From contig JBKEDC010000018.1 of assembly GCA_047975205.1 (NCBI GenBank), positions 1 through 64,000 of the forward strand: a stretch of DNA of 64,000 nt. The letters are read 5' to 3'. Under the pieces are notes generated by a model. It had not been told where the DNA came from and searched no databases. It saw only the letters and a program-made list of their open reading frames with translations. The translations under genes were made by a program, and so were the position numbers. This DNA comes from JBKEDC01 sp047975205 (GTDB lineage Bacteria; Bacteroidota; Bacteroidia; Bacteroidales; Prolixibacteraceae). Within the stretch, counting starts at the first letter, position 1; each line of letters begins with the position of its first letter. Positions 1-8,821 of the stretch are shown piece by piece.

Positions 1-1
1 A

Positions 2-145
2 GAGTTGCACACGCTCCGTATATTTAATGCACTTATCGGTAGTTTTTACATTTTACTTATACCGCTTGTTGGCTTGTGCTCTATTATGGTATTGATTAGC
101 GGTTATTTTTATTGGAGAAAAAAATACCGCAGAAAAAAGCATTAA
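2..145 (+). CDS. C-terminal end of a membrane protein, PepSY-associated TM type (partial)
   Basis: The window opens inside a reading frame that gives 47 residues before a TAA stop. The segment has one strong hydrophobic stretch (roughly residues 9-36) ending in the pattern LISGYFYWRKKYRRKK, that is a membrane helix followed by a very basic tail. The ISG-aromatic-W-R pattern after a long hydrophobic helix is what the last helix of PepSY-associated membrane proteins looks like (often iron- or reductase-related in Bacteroidetes), but with only the tail visible the family call is tentative. The start lies outside the window. A hairpin overlaps the stop codon. Confidence 0.5.
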   Translation, partial: ELHTLRIFNALIGSFYILLIPLVGLCSIMVLISGYFYWRKKYRRKKH

Positions 146-161
146 TCATTTTTTTTCTGCG
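128..161 (+). terminator. AT-rich hairpin overlapping the stop of the first gene
   Basis: An 11-base perfect inverted repeat, CGCAGAAAAAA at 128-138 and its complement at 151-161, straddles the stop codon at 143-145. It may help end the first transcript. It is not followed by a clean T run, so the role is uncertain. Confidence 0.35.
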
Positions 162-171
162 ATATTAATAA

Positions 172-223
172 GCTCAATTTGGATTTGTCATTTTTCTGGA
201 TAATGAATAAATTCAAATTGGGC
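172..223 (+). terminator. Second hairpin between first gene and ccsA
   Basis: A 15-base inverted repeat (172-186 with 209-223, two G-T pairs, 22-base loop) is followed on the plus strand by a T-rich stretch. It sits between two converging genes and is a plausible terminator for the plus-strand gene. The long loop makes it weaker than the other terminators in this window. Confidence 0.4.
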
Positions 224-290
224 TTTGTTATTTTCTGCCAAATGTTCAAGTTAGGGTCTGCGCTAAGCTAATTTTTCCATAATAAGGTTA

Positions 291-1076
291 TTAAGCATTA
301 GAATAAGTGTGCATGCTTGCTTTAGCTGAAGGAAGATAACTCACACCTTTCCATGTAATCATTAGGCAAACGAAAGCAAATATTAATAGATAAAGGGCTG
401 CTTTTTTTTGTTGGGGTCTATACTTTCGGAAATGCACATAAACCATATAAGTGGCAAAGGTGATGAATGCCCAGGTTTCTTTTGGATCCCACGACCAGAA
501 ATGACACCATACTTCCTTAGCCCAAAGAGCTCCCATGAGCATGCCTAATAAAAGCAATCCCGATCCAATATATACTAAGTCATCGGTTTGCTGCATGAAC
601 TTCTCGGTAAATGATTTTTTATAGAGTGCATATATTGCCATTAGGGTAGAGGCTCCGAGCATGGCATACGACATGATATAAACACTCACATGCGGTATAA
701 ACCATGCCGATTGCAAAGCGGGCATCAGATTTTTTGATTGTATTTCGGGCTTGAGCAAGTTAATTAACAAGAACATGCTTGCCATTAACGCACCATACAC
801 CGTAATCCATTTATATGACCATCGTTGGTAAATAAAGTAACTGATGGTCGATAAAAACAAGCCATACCATAATCGAGTTTCCCCCATGGTTCGCATAGGC
901 GGACGTTGCAGGTTTAGCCACATCAATACAATAAAAGTGGTAATAACGGCTATTCCGGCTAGAAACAGCACATTGCCTATTCTCGTAAAGCGAGGTGCAA
1001 AACATAAAACAAAACTTCCCGATATAAGCAATACCATAGTAGCTATGGCGAAGAAAATATAATGTTCCCAAGTCAT
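291..1076 (-). CDS. ccsA: Cytochrome c biogenesis protein CcsA (heme handling)
   Basis: CcsA works with ResB/Ccs1 in system II cytochrome c maturation: it carries heme across the inner membrane and joins it to CXXCH motifs of exported apocytochromes. The protein has about eight hydrophobic helices and the family signature WSWDPKETWAF (WWD-type heme-binding loop) near the C-terminus, preceded by GALWAKEVW. I placed the start at the internal ATG giving MTWEHYIFF (261 residues), because a longer frame would overlap the upstream gene and lacks a sensible N-terminus. It lies 10 bases after the resB-like gene, so the two are co-transcribed. Its substrates are surely the multiheme NrfH and NrfA encoded just upstream. 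Confidence in the family is high. Confidence 0.92.
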   Translation of the reverse strand: MTWEHYIFFAIATMVLLISGSFVLCFAPRFTRIGNVLFLAGIAVITTFIVLMWLNLQRPPMRTMGETRLWYGLFLSTISYFIYQRWSYKWITVYGALMASMFLLINLLKPEIQSKNLMPALQSAWFIPHVSVYIMSYAMLGASTLMAIYALYKKSFTEKFMQQTDDLVYIGSGLLLLGMLMGALWAKEVWCHFWSWDPKETWAFITFATYMVYVHFRKYRPQQKKAALYLLIFAFVCLMITWKGVSYLPSAKASMHTYSNA

Positions 1077-1086
1077 GATTTGAGTT

Positions 1087-2337
1087 TTAAATGTTTTTAT
1101 TATGCTTATCTGCACGCCAAAATAGAAACAAACAGCCAAGTGCTAACAGTATGACTGATGCTATGATATATTTATACCAAGGGTCGAATACTAAATCGAA
1201 CACCGAGGTAATCGACATGGTTCCTAGCGATTTGTCGTAGTCTGATTGATAAATCATCCAATGATCTGCAGAGAGCGGTTTGTTTACTTCAATACGTCTG
1301 TTATCTAGGCTTTCACCACTTCGTAGAAACACATCAACATCAGAATAGAAAGCTTTAGGTTCAGGTTGTGTCATGGCAATTACTATGGAATCTTTGGGAT
1401 TTCCAATAGGGAGGAACCTATATAACTGCATGTTATTCCCGGCACTAATCCAAGATGTTTGCTTTTTGCCTGTCTTCATATCTTCTGCTGTAATGCGCGC
1501 TGCCGGGCAAGCCCCAGGCATTTGCATTTGCTGATAAGTGCTATCGTTCGCTCGTACACCGTTCATGAAAAATTCATCAATGGTTATTTTCCAATCAAGT
1601 AATTTCCCTTCAGGTTTTAAAGTGTCAATGTCTAAATACTGGGGCAATTCTTCGGGTAACACTTTTCCTGTATTTCGGTGCACAACGGCTAGTTTTGGAG
1701 CATACTCTTCCATTACAAAATCTCGTAGTCTAACGGCTATGGGTAACTCTGTCACTTCGCCTGTTTTTTCATCTACGCCGCGCCATTCTGTTTGTCCTTC
1801 TTGTACAGTAACAGAATACTGTTTCACGTCGGCGGCTCCTGCTCCAATGAAATACAGCGTAAACAATAATCCGGCATGATTAAGGAAAAAGCCTAGATTA
1901 CGTACGGATAATCCTCGTTTTAGTCGTCGAATAGTTGCAAAACATAAACAAAAAATCAAGTAGCAATAAGATAGTACAAAAGGGAAGAAGTCAGTCATGT
2001 GTCTGATGCCTGCTTGTCCGGCAAAGTCATGTGCATGAGCTGTCGGCTTTACCTGAGTAGTTAATCCGAGCACAATTGCCCATATCGATAAGGAACATAT
2101 ACTCGTAATAGCAGCCTGATAGCTTGAAAAGAAGTTACCTATCTTCGATTTGTTTAATATGAAGCAGAAAATAATTCCCAAGCTTAAGATTAGCAACAGT
2201 AAATAAGCGTGGGTAGGGAAAGCTAATTGAGCAATTGGAAATGCTCCCCATGCAAATTGCATGAGTAGTGCCGATATATTAAGTAGTAAACAGCATAAGA
2301 TGTGCGGTTTAAATCCGCTATATTTTGCTTTATTCAT
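1087..2337 (-). CDS. Cytochrome c biogenesis protein ResB/Ccs1-like
   Basis: This is the partner of CcsA in system II cytochrome c maturation, thought to hold apocytochrome and heme at the outer face of the inner membrane. It shows about five N-terminal membrane helices (one carrying FFLNHAGLLFTLYF with a candidate heme-ligand His), a periplasmic region of about 210 residues, and a last helix near the C-terminus followed by a basic tail. The start MNKAKYSG (416 residues) is preferred because the upstream extension runs into a hairpin that looks like the nrfA terminator. In some bacteria the ResB and CcsA parts are fused (NrfI/CcsBA); here they are separate adjacent genes. Confidence 0.85.
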   Translation of the reverse strand: MNKAKYSGFKPHILCCLLLNISALLMQFAWGAFPIAQLAFPTHAYLLLLILSLGIIFCFILNKSKIGNFFSSYQAAITSICSLSIWAIVLGLTTQVKPTAHAHDFAGQAGIRHMTDFFPFVLSYCYLIFCLCFATIRRLKRGLSVRNLGFFLNHAGLLFTLYFIGAGAADVKQYSVTVQEGQTEWRGVDEKTGEVTELPIAVRLRDFVMEEYAPKLAVVHRNTGKVLPEELPQYLDIDTLKPEGKLLDWKITIDEFFMNGVRANDSTYQQMQMPGACPAARITAEDMKTGKKQTSWISAGNNMQLYRFLPIGNPKDSIVIAMTQPEPKAFYSDVDVFLRSGESLDNRRIEVNKPLSADHWMIYQSDYDKSLGTMSITSVFDLVFDPWYKYIIASVILLALGCLFLFWRADKHNKNI

Positions 2338-2355
2338 GGCATTGATATGATATAG

Positions 2356-2386
2356 AAAGAGAGGCAAAATTGTTTTGCCTCTCTTT
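2356..2386 (-). terminator. Hairpin between nrfA and the resB-like gene
   Basis: A perfect 14-bp stem (2356-2369 with 2373-2386, 3-base loop TTG) lies downstream of the nrfA stop and just before the resB-like start. On the minus strand its 3' arm ends in TTT. It likely ends or attenuates the nrfHA transcript ahead of the maturation genes. Confidence 0.75.
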
Positions 2387-2404
2387 TGTCAGCTAAGTGA
2401 CGAC

Positions 2405-3898
2405 TTATAATTTATTTTCTTTTTTGGCTTTTTCTACCCAAGCAGGTACTACAGTTTGTAGGAACTCTTTTTTGTCGGCACGTATTTGTTCCATGTCTAA
2501 CCCGATTAATTTTTGTGCTTCTTCTTTAGTCTTAAATTCCGGACGTTTGTATTTGTCTTGAATATTCAATGCATAAAATACATCGCGGAGAGCTCTTCTA
2601 GCTTCGTGAGCCTTATCGATACCATGAGCCAATATACGTTGGGTCTCTTGAGGTGCATGGAATGATGCTCCGTGAGATGCCACACCAAAATCCCATCTCC
2701 ATTGAGCTTGACGAATATATTTAAGTGCGTCTTTCATTTGGGCTTCGGTTGCACCATTTTTCCAAGCAAATGCAGCTTCAAGATGCGCATTAGCCAGTAA
2801 GTCTTCCAAAACATTACGTAATTCCAATGCCTTTTCTTGACGTGTGTACACCATTTGTTTTAGCTTGTCTTCGCTATCATTATGGCAGGTTTGACAGGTT
2901 CTGTTAATGTTTTTCAGCGGACTCATAATCTGATGATCAGAGAATTTAATGGCTCCGTCAGCCATGTAAGGCATGTGGCAATCAGCACAAGAAACGCCTC
3001 GTTCAGCATGGGGTCCCATAGAGTATATTTCAAAGTCAGGATGTTGGGCTTTAATCATAGGTGCTCTGCTTAAAGAGTTAGTCCAGTCGCTGAATTCTAG
3101 GTTGTCATAATATTTTTCCATGTCTTCTACAGTGAATCCGTCATCCCAAGGGAAAGTAACTACATTTCCTTTTTTAGTGAAATAATATTCTACATGACAT
3201 TGGGCACATACTAGCGAGCGCATTTCTTGATGAGTTGCTTTGGTAATATCTTTTCCTTGACGAGCAAAAGCTTCAATCAATGCCGGACGTGAAATTTGAA
3301 GTTCCATAGTTTCCGGATTATGGCAATCGGCACAACCAATCGGATTCATAATTTCAGAACCCCATTTTGACCACTTATGATTATAAAATTCGTTTATTCC
3401 AACTTCGCTCATCATACGAGGAACATCAGGCGATTTACAAGTCCAACAAGCAGCGGGCATAGGTCCTTCTTCCTCACCTTTAGGAGCTCCTGTTCTTAAA
3501 ATGCTGCGCACATCTTCTACGGCATGCATATGGCCTCTTGGTGCATTGTATTCTTTAGAGAATGCATATCCGGCCCAAAGGATGACCATATCCGGATGTT
3601 TAGCTAGCTCATCTTGAGGTTTATTCCCCATATACTTACTTTGGAAATCCATGTCGGCAGTTTTTTCCCAAGTTTCATATTCGCGAGGATAATTCTTCCC
3701 CCAAAGCGCATTGTGAGGTTCAATACCTTTAATATCTACTACTTTATTCTGTAGGAATGTGCTCACTACTTCTGCACGGCGTTCTGTAATCGAAGCTGCC
3801 AACATTCCAAGAAGGAATATGGCAACAACACTAATGGCAAATAATGCAATTAGCTTTCCTTTGCCTAGTTTCTTTTTAGGTTGATTGGTATTAGTCAT
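2405..3898 (-). CDS. nrfA: Ammonia-forming cytochrome c nitrite reductase NrfA
   Basis: NrfA reduces nitrite by six electrons to ammonium in the periplasm, and can also reduce NO and hydroxylamine. The 497-residue protein has an N-terminal membrane anchor/signal (about residues 14-36) and five heme sites: the hallmark CWTCK at 151-155 (lysine-ligated catalytic heme) and CXXCH at 189, 231, 304 and 335. The Tyr pair after heme 3 (CHVEYYF) and the His of MGPHAERG match the active site region. The retained hydrophobic N-terminus fits membrane association with NrfH. It lies 21 bases after nrfH on the same strand, with maturation genes downstream. All expected motifs are present. Confidence 0.97.
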   Translation of the reverse strand: MTNTNQPKKKLGKGKLIALFAISVVAIFLLGMLAASITERRAEVVSTFLQNKVVDIKGIEPHNALWGKNYPREYETWEKTADMDFQSKYMGNKPQDELAKHPDMVILWAGYAFSKEYNAPRGHMHAVEDVRSILRTGAPKGEEEGPMPAACWTCKSPDVPRMMSEVGINEFYNHKWSKWGSEIMNPIGCADCHNPETMELQISRPALIEAFARQGKDITKATHQEMRSLVCAQCHVEYYFTKKGNVVTFPWDDGFTVEDMEKYYDNLEFSDWTNSLSRAPMIKAQHPDFEIYSMGPHAERGVSCADCHMPYMADGAIKFSDHQIMSPLKNINRTCQTCHNDSEDKLKQMVYTRQEKALELRNVLEDLLANAHLEAAFAWKNGATEAQMKDALKYIRQAQWRWDFGVASHGASFHAPQETQRILAHGIDKAHEARRALRDVFYALNIQDKYKRPEFKTKEEAQKLIGLDMEQIRADKKEFLQTVVPAWVEKAKKENKL

Positions 3899-3919
3899 AA
3901 TATGGTATTTTTTCGTTTG

Positions 3920-4495
3920 TTATTCTTTAATTCTTCGTTTGAGCCAGTCGGGAACCGGAGATTTAGGTAAGGGAACCAAGGCATTGGGAGCAGAGGAAAT
4001 ATTGCTTATTTTCCCATGCGCTACATCACGGTGACAATTCCAACAGGCTTTCCCTTTTCCCTCTTCGGTATCTCGAAAGCATACTGTTCCGGTTTTAACC
4101 AAAGCGGTGTTTAAGGTGGTGTGACATCGAATGCAGTTGTCCATGATTACGCCGGAGCTGGCTTCTTTTGCACGAATAGCCATGGGTTCTTCCCTCATGG
4201 TGAATACATAAGAGTGATATAAACCGTCCTTAGCTTTGAAAGCGTATTTGGCAAAAGTGCTGGTGTGGGGAACATGACAATCATTGCAATTGGCTCGTCC
4301 TCGATGGGGACTATGATACCATGATGCATATTGAGGAGCCATAACGTGACAATTTACACAAGCAGAAGGGTCATCAGATAAATATGACCAAGCCCTCGAC
4401 ATGTAAATCGTATAAGCAGCTAATCCGAAAAATATACCAAAGAGCAGAGTAAATGCAATTTGCCAGTTTCTCGGAATTTTAGGAATCCACTTCAT
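3920..4495 (-). CDS. nrfH: NrfH-type tetraheme quinol dehydrogenase subunit
   Basis: NrfH is the membrane-anchored tetraheme cytochrome of the NapC/NirT family that takes electrons from menaquinol and passes them to NrfA. With the start at MKWIPKIPRNW (191 residues; a longer frame adds ten residues with no support), there is one N-terminal membrane helix (about residues 12-32) and four CXXCH motifs at 46, 70, 121 and 151. CVNCHVMAPQ carries the Met typical of the first heme of NrfH. It is the first gene of the nrf cluster, followed by nrfA. Confidence 0.95.
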   Translation of the reverse strand: MKWIPKIPRNWQIAFTLLFGIFFGLAAYTIYMSRAWSYLSDDPSACVNCHVMAPQYASWYHSPHRGRANCNDCHVPHTSTFAKYAFKAKDGLYHSYVFTMREEPMAIRAKEASSGVIMDNCIRCHTTLNTALVKTGTVCFRDTEEGKGKACWNCHRDVAHGKISNISSAPNALVPLPKSPVPDWLKRRIKE

Positions 4496-4721
4496 ATAAT
4501 ACAAGTTTAGTAGGTATATAAACAACTGCTTTTACATGAAGTAATTACGGTTGCTTATTTAATACAGCTAAACTATATTTTTTGTGAATTAAAGACAAGT
4601 TTTTAGGATACTTAAGGCTTATTTATTCTAATTCTATTTAGACTCGAGATGAGACTTTACGAAGTGGGATAGATTTACACCGAAATTTGGAATGAAAAGA
4701 ATGTTGTTGTTATAGATGATT

Positions 4722-4762
4722 AAAAGGAATAAAAGGCCTCGCATGAAACCTTTATTCCTTTT
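4722..4762 (-). terminator. Terminator downstream of the phytase gene
   Basis: A 14-bp stem with one bulged base (4722-4736 with 4749-4762) sits 11 bases after the phytase stop. On the minus strand the 3' arm ends in a TTTT run, as expected for an intrinsic terminator of the receptor-phytase transcript. Confidence 0.8.
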
Positions 4763-4772
4763 ACAATAGTTG

Positions 4773-5879
4773 TTAATTCATTTTCAAATTGAATAGTCGA
4801 GCGATATTCTCCCATGTAATTAATTTAAAGTTTTGGGCTTTATATTCTTTTCCATCATAGTTAAATCCATCTTGAGCTACAAATAATCCGTGTTTGAAAT
4901 CATCATTTAATGGAAAGCTAAAAATATCAATGCCATCGGTTTCTTCTACACCGTCAACCACACCGTCAGTTACTCTGAAATTTCCGATATACTTGTGAGG
5001 GGCTTTACGATTAAAAACAGCATAACTATAGTTTCCTTGGCTGGAGGCTAATAAATATCCATCTCCCTCGGGAAGATAATATATGCTTAATCCTTCGATG
5101 TCAAATTCAATATTTTTATTCTCCGACTTACTACTCATATTTACGAATTCTCCTTGAATACTTCCATCGGGTTCTGCATTAAATTTATAAATGCCTTTTC
5201 TTTCTTCCCCAATGAAAATAGTTTGATTTTCATTATCTGCTATCATACCTTCGGTTTGTGTTCCTAAGTCAAACCGGCGAACAATGTTACCAACAATATG
5301 TCCACTATCATCTGTGAGTTCCCATTGTTCTACTTCTCCATTTTTACTATTTACAAAAGCATAATATTTTTGGTCTTTTGGAGATACATATAAACAAAAG
5401 CCATATACTTCTCCATGCATTTTGCTGATAAGGTCATTGCCGATCTTACTAAGTATTCCACCTGAGGTTATTTTATATAGGCTAATCCCTTTAGTCGTGC
5501 GATTGCTGGATGCAACAATATCAATAGTGTCTGCACCTAATTTGAATTCATAACAAACATCAACATTATTCATTTTACCATCTTCGTAGTAATTTACGGT
5601 TTCTCCCTTTAAGTTATATATAGCCAGGCCTCCTTTTTTATCGGTGCCAATGATATAAACTTCATCTTGATTTTTAGGATTTCTCCAAATAGCAGGATCA
5701 TCGGCTGCATCATCGGTTTTTTGCCGAGGCATAGGATCAGTTTCATACAGAGCAGTAGTGGCTAACTTTATTTTTGCAGCTTTCTTTAAATCACCTTCAC
5801 TTTTGCGTTCTCCGGTGCAAGAAATACACGCGCTGCAAATTATTAATGAAAGAGTAGTGTTTACAATATAATTCATCAT
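4773..5879 (-). CDS. Beta-propeller 3-phytase lipoprotein
   Basis: Phytases of this family (PF02333) release phosphate from inositol hexakisphosphate in a calcium-dependent way. The protein (368 residues; either of two adjacent ATGs could be used) has a lipoprotein signal ending SACISC and then the family motifs DDPAIW, IIGTDKKGGLAIY and MNNVDVCYEF, which contribute acidic and basic residues to the active site of the six-bladed propeller. It follows the TonB receptor gene by 7 bases, so the two are one transcript. The context suggests a surface or periplasmic enzyme working with an outer membrane importer. Family assignment is strong; substrate in this organism is inferred. Confidence 0.88.
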   Translation of the reverse strand: MMNYIVNTTLSLIICSACISCTGERKSEGDLKKAAKIKLATTALYETDPMPRQKTDDAADDPAIWRNPKNQDEVYIIGTDKKGGLAIYNLKGETVNYYEDGKMNNVDVCYEFKLGADTIDIVASSNRTTKGISLYKITSGGILSKIGNDLISKMHGEVYGFCLYVSPKDQKYYAFVNSKNGEVEQWELTDDSGHIVGNIVRRFDLGTQTEGMIADNENQTIFIGEERKGIYKFNAEPDGSIQGEFVNMSSKSENKNIEFDIEGLSIYYLPEGDGYLLASSQGNYSYAVFNRKAPHKYIGNFRVTDGVVDGVEETDGIDIFSFPLNDDFKHGLFVAQDGFNYDGKEYKAQNFKLITWENIARLFNLKMN

Positions 5880-5886
5880 TTGGTAT

Positions 5887-8658
5887 TTATAAGTTGAATT
5901 TTAATCCTAAGTTGCAACGAACATTATAATATTCTGCTTGCATCATATATTTTTTGTTTCCTTGATAATAACTCAATGGTGTATTCAATATGTTATTTAC
6001 TTCAGCAAAAATGGTAAACTTTTTATTGAAATTATAAGATGTATTAAAATCAAGATATGATACACTATTATAATATCTATCCTCAAAAGCATCATCTCCA
6101 TATTCTTCAATAAATGCACTTGCAAAGTTATAAGATAAGCGGGCAGATAGTTTTTTGCCCTCATAAGCCAATGATGCGTTTACATTATGTTTGGGAGTAC
6201 CTGTAAGACTCAAGTCTTCATTTGCTCTGCCTTCTATCTGGAAATTGCTAACCGCAGATTTGGTATAAGTATAATTTGCATAAATGCCAAACTGTTTTAA
6301 AAATCCGGGTAAGAAATCCAATTGACGTTGGAATGCCGTTTCAATCCCCCAAAGAGAGGCATTTCCTGCATTGATGGCTTGTGTGAATTGCTCCCATGTA
6401 TTTCCCATATATTCATAATTATCTTTACGCTGCTTTACTATAAAGTCTTTAATATCCTTGTAAAATAAACCTGCAGAAACCATACCAATATTAGCATAAT
6501 AATGCTCGATCATCAAATCAAAATTCATAGATGTTGTAGCCTTAAGGTCAGGATTACCTATACTTAACTCATTGTCTTCACGATTGATATTTACATAAGG
6601 AACTAGATCAAAGTATCTTGGACGAGCTATGGTGTTAGTCCATCCGAATTTAACTTGAGTATTTGGGCTAAAGTTATATTTTGCCATTAAAGAGGGTAGA
6701 ATGTTGATATAATTGTTGTTTTGAGTTTCTGTTTTCTTCAAGTCGGAAGTGTTTCCTTCTTCATCAATAATAAGCTCATAACCGGAATAATTTACGTATG
6801 TATTTTCAGCTCGAATGCCAAAAACTAAATGAAGTTTCTTGAATGATTGGTCAAAGCGAATATATCCGGCAGCAACATTTTCAGAAGCATCGAAATTATT
6901 GGCTAGTTCTTCAAGCACTTGTTCTTTATTAAATTCATTACTATTGTTAAGCTGCAAGTTTCCTAGAAAGCTACTGTTAATGTAGTGCCCGGCTTTATAA
7001 TTTCCTGCCAAGAAGTTATTTTTTGTTTTGTTGCTTAAAAAATTCATGGCTTCGGTATTAAACTTGCTCTCATCAACAGGTTCATAAGAGTAATAATTGT
7101 TTCCACGATATTTGTTTTTCATTTTATACTTTCCACCGAACTTTAACACGCTTGATTTTCCATCTTTTGATAGTGGTAGTTCTAAATTGATACGAAAACT
7201 TTTATCAATTTCATCGGTATATTGATGCTCTTCTGTAATTCCTTTCAAATTCCAATTGCTATTTAAATCGGCAGCATCTGAATCACTGATGATAACTTGT
7301 GGCTTTTCAGTATTACTGATATCCTGATTAATAACAAGATTTTTGTAAGAATGGCTGATGTATCTTTCATTAGGGCGATCTTCACTTGCTTTGGAATAAG
7401 ATGCCTTCCAATCAATGTTCAATGCTCCGATATGATGTTCGCCTTTCAGTGCATAGTGTTGAATGCGCTGGTCTTCTAATCGTGCATTCTTATTCGTGCC
7501 ACCTTTAGTCTCTCGAATAATGCTGCTGTTTCCGGCGTCATCAAGATCTTTATATTGTGTTCTGAAACGATTTTCCCAATCATTACGATGGTTATATACC
7601 ACACTAGCTTCCAATTTATGATTGGCATTAATTTCATAATCAAAATTAGCCGAATAACTTTGACGAAGACGTTGCACTTGGTAGGTGCGGACTTGAAATT
7701 CATTCATGATGATATTGCCATCATCATTTTTAGTCCACTCTGCCTCTATATTATCAGAACCTAATTGGCTGTTTTGTATAGTCCCCGAGAGTGTAATACC
7801 AAGTTTATTATTGAAAAAACGGTCAGCATAAAGCAAGCCTCCGTTAATAGTCGGAATTCCGGAAAAAAAACCATATGATCCAGCAACTGTGCCACTTATT
7901 CTTCTACCATAGGGATTTGATTTTGTAATCATATTGATTGATCCACCAATAGCATCAGCATCCATATCAGAGGTAACAACTTTATTTACTTCGATGGTCT
8001 GTACCATGTCAGATGGTATTAAATCCAATTGAACAGATCGTGTTTCAGCCTCAGCTGATGGAATCCGATCGCCATCAATAGTAACTGAATTATATTCCGG
8101 AGATGTTCCTCGAATATTTCCAAAACGGGCTTCTCCTTGATCGTATTGCACGTTAATACCCGGAATTCTTTTTAATGCATCACCTACATTCTGATCGGGA
8201 AATCGTCCTACTTGGTCAGCAGATATGATATTACTTACATTTACATTGTTCTTTTGTTGATTCAATGCTTTTGATTGCCCTTGCAATCCCCCATTAACTA
8301 CAACTTCATCTAAATTGATGCCTACTTTTAGATAGAAATTATTTTCTGAAGTTTCTCCCTGTTTTACTGCGATTTCTTTAAGCTGAGAAGTAAAGCCGAT
8401 GTAACTCACTTGAATTTTATAAATGCCATCCTCTAATTTAGGAAAACGATAGAAACCGTTAACATCAGATGTAACACCTTGATAAGTGCCAACAATAAGA
8501 ACGGTTGCTCCGGGAAGAGCTAGTTTGTCATTGTCTAAAATACGCCCACTGATTGCACCGTATTTACCTGCATTCTCGGAATCCGGTTCATTCTCTGCAA
8601 AAGTGAGTTGAATTGTGCTCATAAAAATAAGCACTAAAAAGTAAACCTTAAATTTCAT
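5887..8658 (-). CDS. TonB-dependent outer membrane receptor
   Basis: A 923-residue active-transport barrel driven by TonB. In order: signal peptide (1-21), carboxypeptidase-like regulatory domain (about 33-110, with GRILDNDKLALPGATVLI), a likely TonB-box region near LDEVVV, plug domain (about 130-245, with VGRFPDQNVGDALKRIPG), then a long 22-strand barrel ending in aromatic-rich GLKFNL. The FPDQN...RIPG plug pattern is that of the TIGR01782-type receptors first grouped from Xanthomonas and Caulobacter, not the SusC group, and no SusD gene is adjacent. The phytase gene follows by 7 bases, so uptake of phytate or a product such as a lower inositol phosphate is a reasonable inference, not shown by sequence. 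Confidence 0.93.
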   Translation of the reverse strand: MKFKVYFLVLIFMSTIQLTFAENEPDSENAGKYGAISGRILDNDKLALPGATVLIVGTYQGVTSDVNGFYRFPKLEDGIYKIQVSYIGFTSQLKEIAVKQGETSENNFYLKVGINLDEVVVNGGLQGQSKALNQQKNNVNVSNIISADQVGRFPDQNVGDALKRIPGINVQYDQGEARFGNIRGTSPEYNSVTIDGDRIPSAEAETRSVQLDLIPSDMVQTIEVNKVVTSDMDADAIGGSINMITKSNPYGRRISGTVAGSYGFFSGIPTINGGLLYADRFFNNKLGITLSGTIQNSQLGSDNIEAEWTKNDDGNIIMNEFQVRTYQVQRLRQSYSANFDYEINANHKLEASVVYNHRNDWENRFRTQYKDLDDAGNSSIIRETKGGTNKNARLEDQRIQHYALKGEHHIGALNIDWKASYSKASEDRPNERYISHSYKNLVINQDISNTEKPQVIISDSDAADLNSNWNLKGITEEHQYTDEIDKSFRINLELPLSKDGKSSVLKFGGKYKMKNKYRGNNYYSYEPVDESKFNTEAMNFLSNKTKNNFLAGNYKAGHYINSSFLGNLQLNNSNEFNKEQVLEELANNFDASENVAAGYIRFDQSFKKLHLVFGIRAENTYVNYSGYELIIDEEGNTSDLKKTETQNNNYINILPSLMAKYNFSPNTQVKFGWTNTIARPRYFDLVPYVNINREDNELSIGNPDLKATTSMNFDLMIEHYYANIGMVSAGLFYKDIKDFIVKQRKDNYEYMGNTWEQFTQAINAGNASLWGIETAFQRQLDFLPGFLKQFGIYANYTYTKSAVSNFQIEGRANEDLSLTGTPKHNVNASLAYEGKKLSARLSYNFASAFIEEYGDDAFEDRYYNSVSYLDFNTSYNFNKKFTIFAEVNNILNTPLSYYQGNKKYMMQAEYYNVRCNLGLKFNL

Positions 8659-8733
8659 AATTAGTATTGTATGTTTTACGCTGCAATATTAGCTTGCTGA
8701 TAATACAATACGATTACAATATTATTAATCGAT

Positions 8734-8764
8734 GTTACATGTTTATTTCTATTTTGTAACAAAA
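8734..8764. promoter_or_regulatory. Overlapping inverted repeats upstream of the TonB receptor
   Basis: Two symmetric patterns overlap here: GTTACA (8734-8739) and TGTAAC (8755-8760) separated by 15 bases, and TTTTGT-A-ACAAAA (8752-8764). The second merges into a minus-strand TATTTTTG (8760-8767) resembling a -7 box, about 100 bases upstream of the receptor start. It could be an operator, but AT-rich DNA gives such patterns by chance. Confidence 0.3.
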
Positions 8765-8806
8765 ATAAACACCTCATATTTTGAATGAAATATGAGGTGT
8801 TTATTT
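8763..8806 (-). terminator. Terminator downstream of the DUF1015 gene
   Basis: A perfect 19-bp stem (8763-8781 with 8788-8806, 6-base loop) sits 15 bases after the DUF1015 stop. It is the strongest hairpin near this boundary and separates the DUF1015 transcript from the receptor gene. Confidence 0.9.
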
Positions 8807-8821
8807 GTAAAATTATTGAGT

